Positions 1 to 9,038 of a DNA stretch of 64,000 nucleotides are shown piece by piece. The stretch comes from Bacteroides sp. (GTDB taxonomy: Bacteria > Bacteroidota > Bacteroidia > Bacteroidales > Bacteroidaceae): positions 73,344 through 137,343 of the forward strand of contig DXWV01000047.1 of assembly GCA_019416685.1 (NCBI GenBank), written 5' to 3'. Below the pieces are notes generated by a model. The model did not search any database, was not told the DNA's origin, and saw only the letters and a program-made list of their open reading frames with translations. The position numbers and the translations under genes were made by a program. Position 1 is the stretch's first letter; each line of letters opens with the position of its first letter.

Positions 1-49
1 CACGTGATTTGTAATCTCGGGGTCGTTGGTTCGAATCCGACAAGAGGCT
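1..49 (+). tRNA. tRNA-Thr (TGT anticodon), 3' part only
   Basis: The window opens inside a tRNA. Visible are an anticodon arm with loop TTTGTAA (anticodon TGT, threonine ACA codons), a variable loop, a T arm with the GTTCGAAT-type loop closed by GTTGG/CCGAC, and the 3' acceptor strand AAGAGGC at 42-48 followed by T49. CCA is not encoded. The D arm and 5' acceptor strand lie before the window. One T-T mismatch sits in the anticodon stem as I fold it. Confidence 0.9.
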
Positions 50-60
50 CAAAATTGATG

Positions 61-99
61 AAAGCATCTCGGTATCTGCCGGGGTGCTTTTCTTTTTTT
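61..99 (+). terminator. Rho-independent terminator after tRNA-Thr
   Basis: A 12-bp stem (61-72 with 79-90, two G-T pairs, loop 73-78) is followed directly by a T-rich run to 99. It ends the tRNA transcript. Confidence 0.85.
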
Positions 100-141
100 A
101 ACTTTTCTCTTTCTTTTCTTGGGAACTTCACTGGAATATAG

Positions 142-149
142 TAAGTTTG
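142..149 (+). promoter_or_regulatory. Promoter -7 box for the propeller regulator
   Basis: TAAGTTTG fits the Bacteroides primary-sigma -7 consensus TAnnTTTG. It lies about 35-45 bases upstream of the regulator's start. No clean -33 TTTG is seen. Confidence 0.55.
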
Positions 150-185
150 TACTACTAATAGCAAAGAGATCATACTATGACGCAT

Positions 186-3068
186 ATGAAAAAACGATTA
201 TTACCTCTGATTGTTTCGTTTCTCCTGGTATCAGTATGTGCTTCGGCCTCCGATTGGAATAATTTCATTATCAACTACAATAAAACTCTTTATGGTAAAG
301 GTTCTCAGACCTGGCAGATAGGTTCTTACAGCAGTAATTGGAGCTATTTTGCCAATAAAAACGGTATGCTGCAATTTGATGGTAACTCCTGGAATATCTT
401 TCCTTTGAAAAATGGTTCGGATGTTCGTTCCGTTCTGCCTTCCGTATCACAGAAAAGGATTTATGCAGGTGGAATTAATGAATTCGGTTATTTTGAACCG
501 GGAGATGATGGCAGGTTGATTTATACTTGTATGTCTGATTCATTGGATGCGACTTCACGGGCTATCGGCAATGTCTGGGGAATACATGAAAATGATAACA
601 TCCTTTACTTACAGGGAGACGGAAGGGTATTGAAATTCCTCAATGGAAAGTATACTACCATTGAAATGAATTGTAAGATAGACTGCTCCGATATGGTGAA
701 CGGAGTTTTATATATAGGTACTGATCATGGGGTGTGGGTATTGGTAGGGAATACTTTCTTTCCATTGCAGGGAGCGGAGGTATTGAAGTCAAAAAGAATT
801 CGGAGCATTATTCCTTATAAAGACGGGGTGCTTGTTGTGACGGCTTATGATGGTTTGTTTTACTGTGATGGGCGTACTACGGTTCCGTTCCTGACGGGTG
901 TAGAGAGTTTTATGCGGCAGAATGAAGTGTTTTGTGCTGCTGCTTCGGGTGGTAAGATTGCATTGGGAACTATACACAAAGGGATTTTGTTGATAGATAC
1001 TCAAACAAAACGGATAAAGTTTTTTAATGAATACAATAACTTACAAAATAATACGGTACTTTCTGTTGCTTTTGACCATTGGGGAAATCTGTGGGCGGGG
1101 TTGGATAGTGGCATTGATTATGTTTGTTTGAATTCATCGCTGACCAATCTTTATTCTTATCCCTACTCTTACGGAACCGGTTATGCGGCTTTATTGTCGG
1201 AAGATCGTCTCTATTTGGGGACAAACCGTGGATTGTACTATACTCATTATCCGGTACAGTTAACTGATAATCTGCCTGATATACATCCTGTGGCTCAATC
1301 CAGCGGACAGGTTTGGAACTTATGCCGTATAGATGATGATATTTTTTGTTTGCACGACCGGGGTGTCTTTCTGGTGGAAGGAAACAGCATGAAAAAAATA
1401 GCAGATGTGGCTGGGGCCTGGGGATGTCAACCGGTGGTGGGAAAAAAGCGCCTGATATATGTTGGCGTTTATGACGGACTTTATCTGATGGAAAAGAAAG
1501 ATGCCGTATGGAAGGTTGTTTGTAAAGTAGAAGGGTTGTTCGACTCTTGCCGTTTTCTTGAACAGCAGTCTGCTTCTGTGTTGTGGATATGTCTTTCCGG
1601 CGAGATTAAACGGGTAAAACTCAGTGATGATCTGTCTCGTGTGGTAGAAATTAAATCGTATAATACGAATAACGGGTTTCCTTCTGACAAAGATATATTT
1701 GTAAGTAAGGTGGATGGCCGGATTTGTTTTGCTACTCCGAAGGGAGTATACCGGTATAATGAATCGGCCGATTGTATGGAACCTTTTCAGGAAATGAACC
1801 TGCTTCTTAATGGGGTGAATCAATATTCGCGTCTGGTGCAGTACAATAATCATCTGATCAGCCTTAGTCAGCAGGAAATTTGTATTGCCAGTCTGAGAAA
1901 CTATAAGAAAGGGGCTGAAACCTGTATTGTCCCTATTGAGCTCCCTTCAGTTGAATTGGTACAAGGTGCCGAGGTCATCATTCCTGTTTCTGATTCGTTA
2001 ATGATTCTTCCGGATTATGATGGTTTTGCTTTGTTCAAGATCCCTTCTCATAATCAGCAAAAAGATTATAGTGACTTGATGCATATTCGCAATGTATACC
2101 TCTCTTATCCTAAGGATTCTCTGATTTATACCGATAATTTTCTGTCGGTAAAAGGTACACCGGAAATTGCTTATAATCAGAATGCTATACGCTTTGAATA
2201 TGGGATATCTTCGTTGACATATGGGGAGGAACTTAGCTACCAATATAGATTAAATGACCGGGAATGGTCTGAATATACCAATGTACAGACCAAGGAGTAT
2301 AGCAACCTTCCGGAAGGAGCTTATACCTTTGAAGTAAAAGCGGTGTTCCGGAATGGTACTACGGCTACTGATTATTTTTCTTTTCGGATTCTTCCTCCCT
2401 GGTATCGTACGGGAATAGCTTATTTATGTTATTTCATGCTCTTTTTGTTGCTGATGTGGTATGTTTACAAATGGGATGATCTTCGTGTGAAACGTAAAAA
2501 GCAACAGGCTGTGGTAGAAAAAGATAAAGAACTACAGGAATTGGAAAAAGAATACGAAGAAGAAAATGCACGCAAAGAACGCCAGATTGTAGAACTGGAA
2601 AAAGAGAAGCTGGAATATGAATTAAAACATAAAAGCCAGGAAATGGCCAATCTGATGATCAATTTTGTACGTAAGAATGAGATGCTGACTGAGATAAAAT
2701 CGGACCTGTTTAAAGTTGTTGTAGCTTTGAAGGGGGAGGGATCAAAAGAATACAAAAAAATGTTATTGTTGGTTAGTAATAAGATCGATTCAAATATTCA
2801 GAGCGATGAGGTGTTGAAGAGAATCGAAGAACAGTTTGATCTGGTGCACAACAACTTCATGAAGAGGTTGGGGGAGAAGCATCCCGATTTGTCATTCAAT
2901 GAACGCATGATGTGTGCCTACCTCAAAATGAACCTCTCTTCAAAAGAAATAGCTCCTTTATTGGGCATCTCCGTCCGGGGAGTAGAAACGATACGTTATC
3001 GCCTTCGAAAGAAATTTGAGCTGGATAGAGAAGATGGTTTGATTGATTATCTGAACCAGAAAATTTAA
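186..3068 (+). CDS. Membrane sensor-regulator: beta-propeller, Y_Y_Y domain, LuxR-type HTH
   Basis: This is a likely controller of the downstream polysaccharide locus. A signal peptide (MKKRLLPLIVSFLLVSVCASA) leads into about 640 residues of two-component-regulator propeller repeats. A Y_Y_Y domain follows at about 665-735, one membrane helix near 745-765, a long charged coiled coil near 775-840, and a C-terminal helix-turn-helix of LuxR type (SSKEIAPLLGISVRGVETIR). Unlike a classical hybrid two-component sensor it has no histidine kinase, receiver or AraC domain, so it probably binds DNA from the membrane. I chose ATG 186 because the signal peptide starts there; an in-frame ATG at 177 is the alternative. 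A terminator follows at 3082. The glycan it senses is inferred only from its neighbours. Confidence 0.88.
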   Translation: MKKRLLPLIVSFLLVSVCASASDWNNFIINYNKTLYGKGSQTWQIGSYSSNWSYFANKNGMLQFDGNSWNIFPLKNGSDVRSVLPSVSQKRIYAGGINEFGYFEPGDDGRLIYTCMSDSLDATSRAIGNVWGIHENDNILYLQGDGRVLKFLNGKYTTIEMNCKIDCSDMVNGVLYIGTDHGVWVLVGNTFFPLQGAEVLKSKRIRSIIPYKDGVLVVTAYDGLFYCDGRTTVPFLTGVESFMRQNEVFCAAASGGKIALGTIHKGILLIDTQTKRIKFFNEYNNLQNNTVLSVAFDHWGNLWAGLDSGIDYVCLNSSLTNLYSYPYSYGTGYAALLSEDRLYLGTNRGLYYTHYPVQLTDNLPDIHPVAQSSGQVWNLCRIDDDIFCLHDRGVFLVEGNSMKKIADVAGAWGCQPVVGKKRLIYVGVYDGLYLMEKKDAVWKVVCKVEGLFDSCRFLEQQSASVLWICLSGEIKRVKLSDDLSRVVEIKSYNTNNGFPSDKDIFVSKVDGRICFATPKGVYRYNESADCMEPFQEMNLLLNGVNQYSRLVQYNNHLISLSQQEICIASLRNYKKGAETCIVPIELPSVELVQGAEVIIPVSDSLMILPDYDGFALFKIPSHNQQKDYSDLMHIRNVYLSYPKDSLIYTDNFLSVKGTPEIAYNQNAIRFEYGISSLTYGEELSYQYRLNDREWSEYTNVQTKEYSNLPEGAYTFEVKAVFRNGTTATDYFSFRILPPWYRTGIAYLCYFMLFLLLMWYVYKWDDLRVKRKKQQAVVEKDKELQELEKEYEEENARKERQIVELEKEKLEYELKHKSQEMANLMINFVRKNEMLTEIKSDLFKVVVALKGEGSKEYKKMLLLVSNKIDSNIQSDEVLKRIEEQFDLVHNNFMKRLGEKHPDLSFNERMMCAYLKMNLSSKEIAPLLGISVRGVETIRYRLRKKFELDREDGLIDYLNQKI

Positions 3069-3081
3069 TTCCTGTTTAGTT

Positions 3082-3127
3082 AAGAGTGATGACCTGAATG
3101 AAAGAAAGCAGGAGTGTCACTCTTTTA
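3082..3127 (+). terminator. Hairpin terminator after the regulator gene
   Basis: AAGAGTGA (3082-3089) pairs with TCACTCTT (3117-3124), with a further CCTG/CAGG inside, followed by a short T stretch. It separates the regulator transcript from the susC operon. Confidence 0.6.
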
Positions 3128-3199
3128 TGTTTTGTAACATACTTGACGAAATGTATGTGCGTATTGCTATTTTATTGAAAATTAGTATATTATAATTTG

Positions 3200-3254
3200 T
3201 TGACGTATTCATAACGTATTCTGTTTCTTCTATTGACGTATTTTAGACGTCTGT
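3200..3254 (+). promoter_or_regulatory. Phased GACGTAT repeats upstream of susC (candidate operator)
   Basis: Related 11-mers start at 3200 (TTGACGTATTC), 3211 (ATAACGTATTC), 3233 (TTGACGTATTT) and 3244 (TAGACGTCTGT). All spacings are multiples of 11 bp, so the copies face the same side of the helix. They end 29 bp before the -7 box. Repeats placed like this are typical activator sites. The adjacent HTH regulator is the obvious candidate ligand, which is inference. Confidence 0.55.
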
Positions 3255-3283
3255 CTTTTTGACTTTTTAATCCATTAATTCTC

Positions 3284-3291
3284 TATGTTTG
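3284..3291 (+). promoter_or_regulatory. Promoter -7 box of the SusC/D operon
   Basis: TATGTTTG matches TAnnTTTG, with TTTG at 3258-3261 as a possible -33 element (22-base gap). Transcription would begin near 3295. An in-frame ATG at 3285 overlaps this box, so the real start must be further in. Confidence 0.7.
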
Positions 3292-3338
3292 CATTGTCCA
3301 AAACGGACAACGAGTTAATCTTAATTATACAAAGACTT

Positions 3339-6300
3339 ATGAAAAAGTTATTATCAGTTTTAATTCTGTTAGGAACTTGCCTTACTGTATTTTCTCAGAA
3401 TATGCAGGTCACGGGTACAGTTATAGGCGGGTCGGATAAAGAACCTTTGCCTGGAGTGAATGTAGTAGTGAAAGATGCTACTGCCAATGGCACAATAACC
3501 GATTTGGACGGGAAATTTATTCTTACTGTTCCCTCCAATGCCATTCTTTCCATATCTTATATTGGATATAAATCACAGGATATTCCGGTGAAAGGGAATA
3601 AGATACTTCATGTGGTGCTGGAAGAGGATGCGGCAGCATTGGAAGAAGTAGTGGTTGTGGGATACGGCGTTCAGAAGAAAGCCAATCTGACAGGTGCGGT
3701 TACTTCTATAAAGAGTGACGAGTTGTTAAAGGCAAAATCTGCCAATTCCACTAATGCTCTGGTAGGACAGATGCCGGGACTTATATCCAAGCAGGCTACC
3801 GGTGAACCGGGAGCGGATGATGCTTCATTGTATGTACGTGGGATTGCTACTTTCCAGGGAGATACTTCCCCTGCTTTCATTATTGATGGTATGGAACGTT
3901 CTTCTGCCGATTTTGCACGTATGGATCCCAATGATATTGAATCTATCAATGTGTTGAAAGATGCTGCTTCTGCCGCCATTTTTGGTATGCGTGGCGCCAA
4001 TGGGGTAGTAGTAATCACTACCAAACGCGGAAAACAGGATAAGACAAGTATCAAATACTCCGGGAATGTGTCTATACAGTCGCCAACCAAACTGCCGGAG
4101 TTTGCTAACTCTTATGACTATGCCCGTTTGTACAATACTTATATGGGTAAAGAGATATATAATAGTGACGAATTGGTAAAGTTCAGGGATGGTACCGACC
4201 CGGAAAAGTATCCGAATACAGACTGGTATAAAGAGATGCTATCTCAGCGTGCTATTCAGCATCAGCACAATTTATCCGTATCCGGAGGTACAGAGAAAGT
4301 ACGCTATTATGTAAGTGCCGGATTTCTTAGCCAGGGTGGGCTTTGGGAAGATTTGGACTATAAACGCTACAATTTGCGTAGTAACATTGATGCTACTATT
4401 ACAAATACTACCCGTTTGGGAGTGGATATCTCCGGTCGCGTAGAAAACACCTTGAATGTAGGTGCAAGTCAGGGTATTTTCCAGCAGTTGGTACGTAATA
4501 CTCCCGTTCTGTTGTGTCGCTATCCTGATGGTACTTTTGCTGTGCCCGATGCCACTCACCCCAATATTGTGGCTTCTAATCAGCCGGGGGGAAGTTATAG
4601 TAAAGGAAATACATTTGTCGTAGATGCACGTGTAGAACTGGATCAGAAACTTGATTTCATTACTTCCGGCCTGTCTGTAAAAGGAACTGCTTCTTTCAGC
4701 AAGAATGTATATAAAAATAAATCATGGAATGTATCTCCTTATGTTTATTCAAAGGATGCAGATGGTGACTATGTCTTGAAACCACGCTCAAGTGCCAGTC
4801 TGGGATTGACGCAAAATGGTGATGAATACCAGGAGTACCAATTGCAGTTGAACTACAACCGTTCTTTCGGCAATCATAATATCACCGCAATGGCTATGGC
4901 TTTGGCAAGAAAAGGGTTTATCGAAAGGTCGGGAATGAACCGTATATCTTTTGATTCGGAGATTCTGGATCAGATGAATGCCGGAAATACAGCCAATCAG
5001 TCATTGAATGCATATGATAGTAAAACAGCGCGTGCCAGTTATATGGGACGTATCAACTACAATTATGCCCAGAAATATTTGGTAGAGTTTAACCTGCGTC
5101 GTGATGCATCCGAAAACTTTGCTCCCGACAAAAGGTGGGGGACATTTGCTTCAGCCTCTTTGGGATGGGTACTTTCTGAAGAAAAATTCTTTCAGAATCT
5201 GAAAAATACAGTTAACTTCCTGAAGGTAAGAGCTTCTTACGGAACACTGGGTAATGATAATACAGGAGGTGTAGCTTTCCCGTTCTACAGTCGTTTTGAT
5301 TTATATTCCGGTAACGCTGCAAGTAATGGATTTACCAACAATCTGGGAGATTATGTATTTGGAACATTGTTGACCAAAGGAATGTTGCCCGGTCCTATTG
5401 CCAATGCACTGGCTACCTGGGAGAAGTCAACCAAGACGAATGTGGCTGTAGATGCTACTTTGTTCAATCGCCTAAATCTGACAGTTGATTTCTTTATGGA
5501 AAGAAGAACAGATATTCTTGCCCAGCGTGGCGCTGAGGTCCCTTCTTCATTCGGTGGAATTTTACCACTTGAAAATCTGGGAGAAGTAAAGAACAAGGGA
5601 GTGGATTTGTCACTTAATTATTATCAAAAAATACAACAGATCGATTTCTCACTGGGAGGTAACTTTACTTTTGCCCGAAATGAGATTGTAGAAATGGCGG
5701 AAGCTGCCGGAACATCCAAGTATATGCGTAAAACAGGCAGACCCATCAATGGTTACTATGGATATAAAACGGATGGTATCTTTAAATCTCAGGAAGAAAT
5801 AGATGCTTATCCTAAGCAGGAAGTGGCAGGTACAGGGTATGTGACTAAACCGGGAGATATTAAATATGTGGATGTTGACGGTAATGGAGTGGTAGATTCC
5901 AATGATATGACCTACCTGGGAAATGGGAATATTCCTGAGATAATCTATGGTATAAATGGTTCGTTGAACTGGAAGAATCTTGATTTCAGTTTCTTATTCC
6001 AGGGAGCTGCCCGTACACAGGTTTATCTGAAAGGTGGTGTGATACAACCTTATTTTAATCAGGGTAATCTTCCGCAGCTTTGGGTAAACGAGAGTTGGAC
6101 AGAACAGAATGTAAATGCGAAATATCCTCGTTTGGCAGAATCTACTCATAACTTCCCGACTACGGATATCAGCGCTGTCCAGACTTATCTCTATGATGCC
6201 TCTTATCTTCGTTTGAAGAATATTGAAATAGGATATACGCTTCCTTCCGGATGGTTACGGTCTGCAGCAATAACCGGATTGCGTGTCTATGTCAATGCGC

Positions 6301-6416
6301 AGAATCTGTTTACAATTTCTGGTGTTCCACAAATTGACCCGGAAAACACTCAACAAGAAGGATGGACATATCCGCAAATGAAGGCGTTTAACGTAGGACT
6401 TACTCTTCAGTTTTAA
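3339..6416 (+). CDS. SusC-like TonB-dependent outer-membrane transporter
   Basis: Outer-membrane barrel that imports oligosaccharides with TonB energy, working with the SusD-like lid next door. In order: a signal peptide (MKKLLSVLILLGTCLTVFSQ), a carboxypeptidase-regulatory-like domain (about residues 24-100), the SusC/RagA signature LEEVVVVGYG leading into the plug (VRGIATFQGDTSPAFIIDGM), then the long beta-barrel ending in FNVGLTLQF. The length of 1025 residues is normal. The start at 3339 is chosen over 3285 because only it gives a signal peptide at the N terminus and lies downstream of the promoter. It heads an operon with the SusD gene 14-20 bases behind. There is no anti-sigma-type N-terminal extension. 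Confidence 0.95.
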   Translation: MKKLLSVLILLGTCLTVFSQNMQVTGTVIGGSDKEPLPGVNVVVKDATANGTITDLDGKFILTVPSNAILSISYIGYKSQDIPVKGNKILHVVLEEDAAALEEVVVVGYGVQKKANLTGAVTSIKSDELLKAKSANSTNALVGQMPGLISKQATGEPGADDASLYVRGIATFQGDTSPAFIIDGMERSSADFARMDPNDIESINVLKDAASAAIFGMRGANGVVVITTKRGKQDKTSIKYSGNVSIQSPTKLPEFANSYDYARLYNTYMGKEIYNSDELVKFRDGTDPEKYPNTDWYKEMLSQRAIQHQHNLSVSGGTEKVRYYVSAGFLSQGGLWEDLDYKRYNLRSNIDATITNTTRLGVDISGRVENTLNVGASQGIFQQLVRNTPVLLCRYPDGTFAVPDATHPNIVASNQPGGSYSKGNTFVVDARVELDQKLDFITSGLSVKGTASFSKNVYKNKSWNVSPYVYSKDADGDYVLKPRSSASLGLTQNGDEYQEYQLQLNYNRSFGNHNITAMAMALARKGFIERSGMNRISFDSEILDQMNAGNTANQSLNAYDSKTARASYMGRINYNYAQKYLVEFNLRRDASENFAPDKRWGTFASASLGWVLSEEKFFQNLKNTVNFLKVRASYGTLGNDNTGGVAFPFYSRFDLYSGNAASNGFTNNLGDYVFGTLLTKGMLPGPIANALATWEKSTKTNVAVDATLFNRLNLTVDFFMERRTDILAQRGAEVPSSFGGILPLENLGEVKNKGVDLSLNYYQKIQQIDFSLGGNFTFARNEIVEMAEAAGTSKYMRKTGRPINGYYGYKTDGIFKSQEEIDAYPKQEVAGTGYVTKPGDIKYVDVDGNGVVDSNDMTYLGNGNIPEIIYGINGSLNWKNLDFSFLFQGAARTQVYLKGGVIQPYFNQGNLPQLWVNESWTEQNVNAKYPRLAESTHNFPTTDISAVQTYLYDASYLRLKNIEIGYTLPSGWLRSAAITGLRVYVNAQNLFTISGVPQIDPENTQQEGWTYPQMKAFNVGLTLQF

Positions 6417-6436
6417 CTTTAAAGAATGATATGATT

Positions 6437-8113
6437 ATGAAAAAGAATAGAAATTTATTAGTAACGATATTGGTGGTTCTTGTATCCGGATGTTCGGATA
6501 TGCTGGATATAAAACCTACTACATTTATCTCTGATGAAGCTATCTGGGAGGATAAGAATCTTATTAATCAGTTTGTTGCAAATACATATGGTTCTATGCT
6601 GTGCGGGTTCAACAGGTGTACGGCTGGTTACGAGCAGGACTGGTCCATGTCGTGGGCAGGGAATTTAGATGCTGCTACGGATGACTTTGCCAGTGTTAGC
6701 GATGGTCCTATCTATACGCAACTCAATAAAGATGCAATCACTGCCCAGAGTTGTCCCTTTGTAGAGGAAATCTGGAACCAGGAGTATAAAGTGATACGTA
6801 AGTGTAATATCATCATCGAACGTGCTCCTGGTGTTGAAGAACGAATCTTATCAGCTACCGAGAAAAAAAGAGTAGAAGCAGAAGCTCGTTTTCTGAGAGC
6901 TTTCTGTCACTTTGAATTGGCACGTACTTTTGGTAAGGCACCTCTGATTGTCAAAGCACAAAGCCTTACGGATGAGTTGCAAGTAGCTCCTTCTTCGTTT
7001 GCTGATATTGTGAAATTTATAAAAGAGGAGTGTGATTTGTATGCTGATAATTTACCACCCAGTTATTCGGACAATGAGGCTGGACATGCAACAAAAGGTG
7101 CTTTCCTGGCACTCAAATCCCGTGCTCTGTTGTATCTGGCAAGCCCTCTGAATAGTGCTGATGATTCCCGGAAGTGGGCCGACGCAGCTCAGGCAGCTCA
7201 GGATGTGATGGATCTGGATATATACAAACTGTATAAACTGACAGATACCCCTTATCGTTCTGTGGCATTTGATAAAACAGCTGCCAATAAGGAGGTTATT
7301 TTTGAACGTCGTTTTACTTTTCCCGAAGCTCCTCACAATATTCATATGATGTGGAGTCTGGACGCTGTGGATGCCGGCTCATGGAACGGATTGTATCCTA
7401 CACAAAATCTGGTAGATGCTTATGAGACAGTGAATGGAAAGTTAACTTCGGATCCAACCAATACAATGTATAATAAACAGGATCCGTATACAAACCGGGA
7501 TGCACGTTTCTATCAGAGTATCATTTATAGTGGTTCAACTTGGGAAACTCATCGGATGTCTATGGTGACCAATACGGTAGATCCTTCCAAAAATGGTTCG
7601 TGCAAACCTCAGCTGGGAAAAGCACGTTGTGGATACGGGCCTAAGAAATTTATAGAGGAACTTGATCCCTCTACCAACCTTTATGGAGGATATGCTCAAA
7701 GTAATAATTGGCCATATATGCGCTATGCAGAGGTTTTGCTGAATTATGCCGAAGCAAAGAATGAAGAGTTGGCTGCCCCCGATCCAAGTGTCTATCTGGC
7801 AATTAATGAAGTTCGTTCCCGTTCCGGACAACCGGATTTGCCTTCGGGATTATCGAAAATAGAGATGCGTGAAAGAATTAAGAATGAACGCAGAATCGAG
7901 CTTCTTCTGGAAGAACACCGTTTCTATGATCTGCGTCGTTGGAAAGATGGCGACGTACTGGCCGAACCGATTATGGGTATGAATATATATGATGACAATG
8001 TCACATTGCGATATGAAGTGTCTAAGGTGGAAGACCGCATATTCAATGGTACACACTATTACTTGCCCATTCCGCTTAAAGAACAGGAAAAGAACCCGTT
8101 ATTAAAAGATTAA
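6437..8113 (+). CDS. SusD/RagB-like surface glycan-binding lipoprotein
   Basis: Surface lipoprotein that binds glycan and caps the SusC barrel. The lipobox is LVSG with the lipidated Cys at residue 19. The SusD N-terminal pattern MLDIKPTTFISDEAIWEDKN, TPR-like helices (EAEARFLRAFCHFELARTFG) and the C-terminal family signature (RIKNERRIELLLEEHRFYDLRRW) are present. ATG 6437 is preferred; 6431 would add Met-Ile. It is followed only 3 bases later by the GH16 gene. No separate SusE-type surface glycan-binding protein is encoded in the operon. Confidence 0.94.
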   Translation: MKKNRNLLVTILVVLVSGCSDMLDIKPTTFISDEAIWEDKNLINQFVANTYGSMLCGFNRCTAGYEQDWSMSWAGNLDAATDDFASVSDGPIYTQLNKDAITAQSCPFVEEIWNQEYKVIRKCNIIIERAPGVEERILSATEKKRVEAEARFLRAFCHFELARTFGKAPLIVKAQSLTDELQVAPSSFADIVKFIKEECDLYADNLPPSYSDNEAGHATKGAFLALKSRALLYLASPLNSADDSRKWADAAQAAQDVMDLDIYKLYKLTDTPYRSVAFDKTAANKEVIFERRFTFPEAPHNIHMMWSLDAVDAGSWNGLYPTQNLVDAYETVNGKLTSDPTNTMYNKQDPYTNRDARFYQSIIYSGSTWETHRMSMVTNTVDPSKNGSCKPQLGKARCGYGPKKFIEELDPSTNLYGGYAQSNNWPYMRYAEVLLNYAEAKNEELAAPDPSVYLAINEVRSRSGQPDLPSGLSKIEMRERIKNERRIELLLEEHRFYDLRRWKDGDVLAEPIMGMNIYDDNVTLRYEVSKVEDRIFNGTHYYLPIPLKEQEKNPLLKD

Positions 8114-8116
8114 TAT

Positions 8117-8959
8117 ATGAATGTGAAGTTATTGGTATTGCTGACTATAGTAGTAACTGCCGGTACAGCTTGTACCGAACGTCCGGTTGCGAAGTCTGTT
8201 GTGGATAGTGCATTTGTACCCCAAGAGTATAAATTGATTTGGAATGATGAGTTTGAATCCGCAGATCGCTCCTTACCGGATACTTCAAAGTGGAAATATG
8301 AAATTGGCGGTGGAGGCTGGGGAAATGCCGAACTGCAATATTACGTTCCTGCCGTTTATGAAACGGATACAGTGGCTTACCTGGATGGAGGGATATTGCA
8401 TATTAAAGCATTAATGCCTGATAAACCGGTTGAGGGATACAATTATTTATCTGCACGGATGAATACGACTCAAAGCTGGAAGTATGGTTATTTTGAAGCC
8501 CGAATGAAGTTGCCGGAAGGAGTTGGAACCTGGCCTGCTTTCTGGATGTTGCCCGAAGATTTTAAGAATTGGCCGCTGGATGGTGAGATAGATATAATGG
8601 AACATGTGGGGAGTCATCCCGATTCTATTCATATATCTGCTCATACAGAGCGATACAATCACAGTATCGGAACGCAGCAAACTTCCATTACGGTTATTGA
8701 TAGAGCACAGGATGATTTTCACGTATATGGACTGGAGTGGACACCACAGGAGATCAAAGGCTATATTGACGGTGTGCTTCGTTTCCGGTTTCAGAATGAC
8801 GGAACCGGTAATAAAGAGACCTGGCCATTTGATGTTCCGTTTTATGTAAAATTGAACCAGGCTGTCGGTGGAGGAATGGGAGGAACAAAAGGAGTAGATA
8901 ATACTTGCTATCCGGCAATATTCCAGATTGATTACGTTCGTGTTTATCAAAAGAATTAA
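8117..8959 (+). CDS. GH16 endo-beta-glucanase (laminarinase-type) lipoprotein
   Basis: Endo-acting beta-glucan hydrolase that retains anomeric configuration. A lipoprotein signal has its Cys at residue 19 (TAGTAC). The GH16 core begins around LIWNDEFE, and the catalytic motif is GEIDIMEHVG, giving nucleophile E157, helper D159 and acid/base E162. The motif with the extra Met (ExDxxE) is the arrangement found in laminarinases and related beta-1,3(4)-glucanases. The tail IDYVRVYQ is also typical. The 280-residue size means a single catalytic domain without binding modules. The context with GH3 supports beta-1,3- or mixed-linkage glucan as substrate, but the exact linkage is not readable from sequence. 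Confidence 0.92.
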   Translation: MNVKLLVLLTIVVTAGTACTERPVAKSVVDSAFVPQEYKLIWNDEFESADRSLPDTSKWKYEIGGGGWGNAELQYYVPAVYETDTVAYLDGGILHIKALMPDKPVEGYNYLSARMNTTQSWKYGYFEARMKLPEGVGTWPAFWMLPEDFKNWPLDGEIDIMEHVGSHPDSIHISAHTERYNHSIGTQQTSITVIDRAQDDFHVYGLEWTPQEIKGYIDGVLRFRFQNDGTGNKETWPFDVPFYVKLNQAVGGGMGGTKGVDNTCYPAIFQIDYVRVYQKN

Positions 8960-8964
8960 TATAT

Positions 8965-9013
8965 TTAGGGGCATTGGAAGGCTTAAATTGATAAAGCTGA
9001 AAGATGTCCCTAA
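8965..9013 (+). other. Intercistronic hairpin between the GH16 and GH-A genes
   Basis: TTAGGGGCAT (8965-8974) pairs with ATGTCCCTAA (9004-9013), 10 bp with one G-T pair, enclosing a smaller GCTT/AAGC stem. It sits in the only sizeable gap (79 bases) between GH16 and the next gene of an otherwise tightly packed operon. No T run follows, so it looks more like a processing or stability hairpin than a full terminator. Confidence 0.5.
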
Positions 9014-9038
9014 TTCTCAATGTAATAGGTGGATAACA

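Noticed and set aside
1320..1853. 177-codon frame antisense to the propeller regulator
   Set aside because: Shadow of a strong coding frame; no signal peptide, domain or promoter.
3285..3338. Upstream start of the SusC-like gene at 3285
   Set aside because: The ATG overlaps the -7 box and would put 18 residues before the signal peptide.
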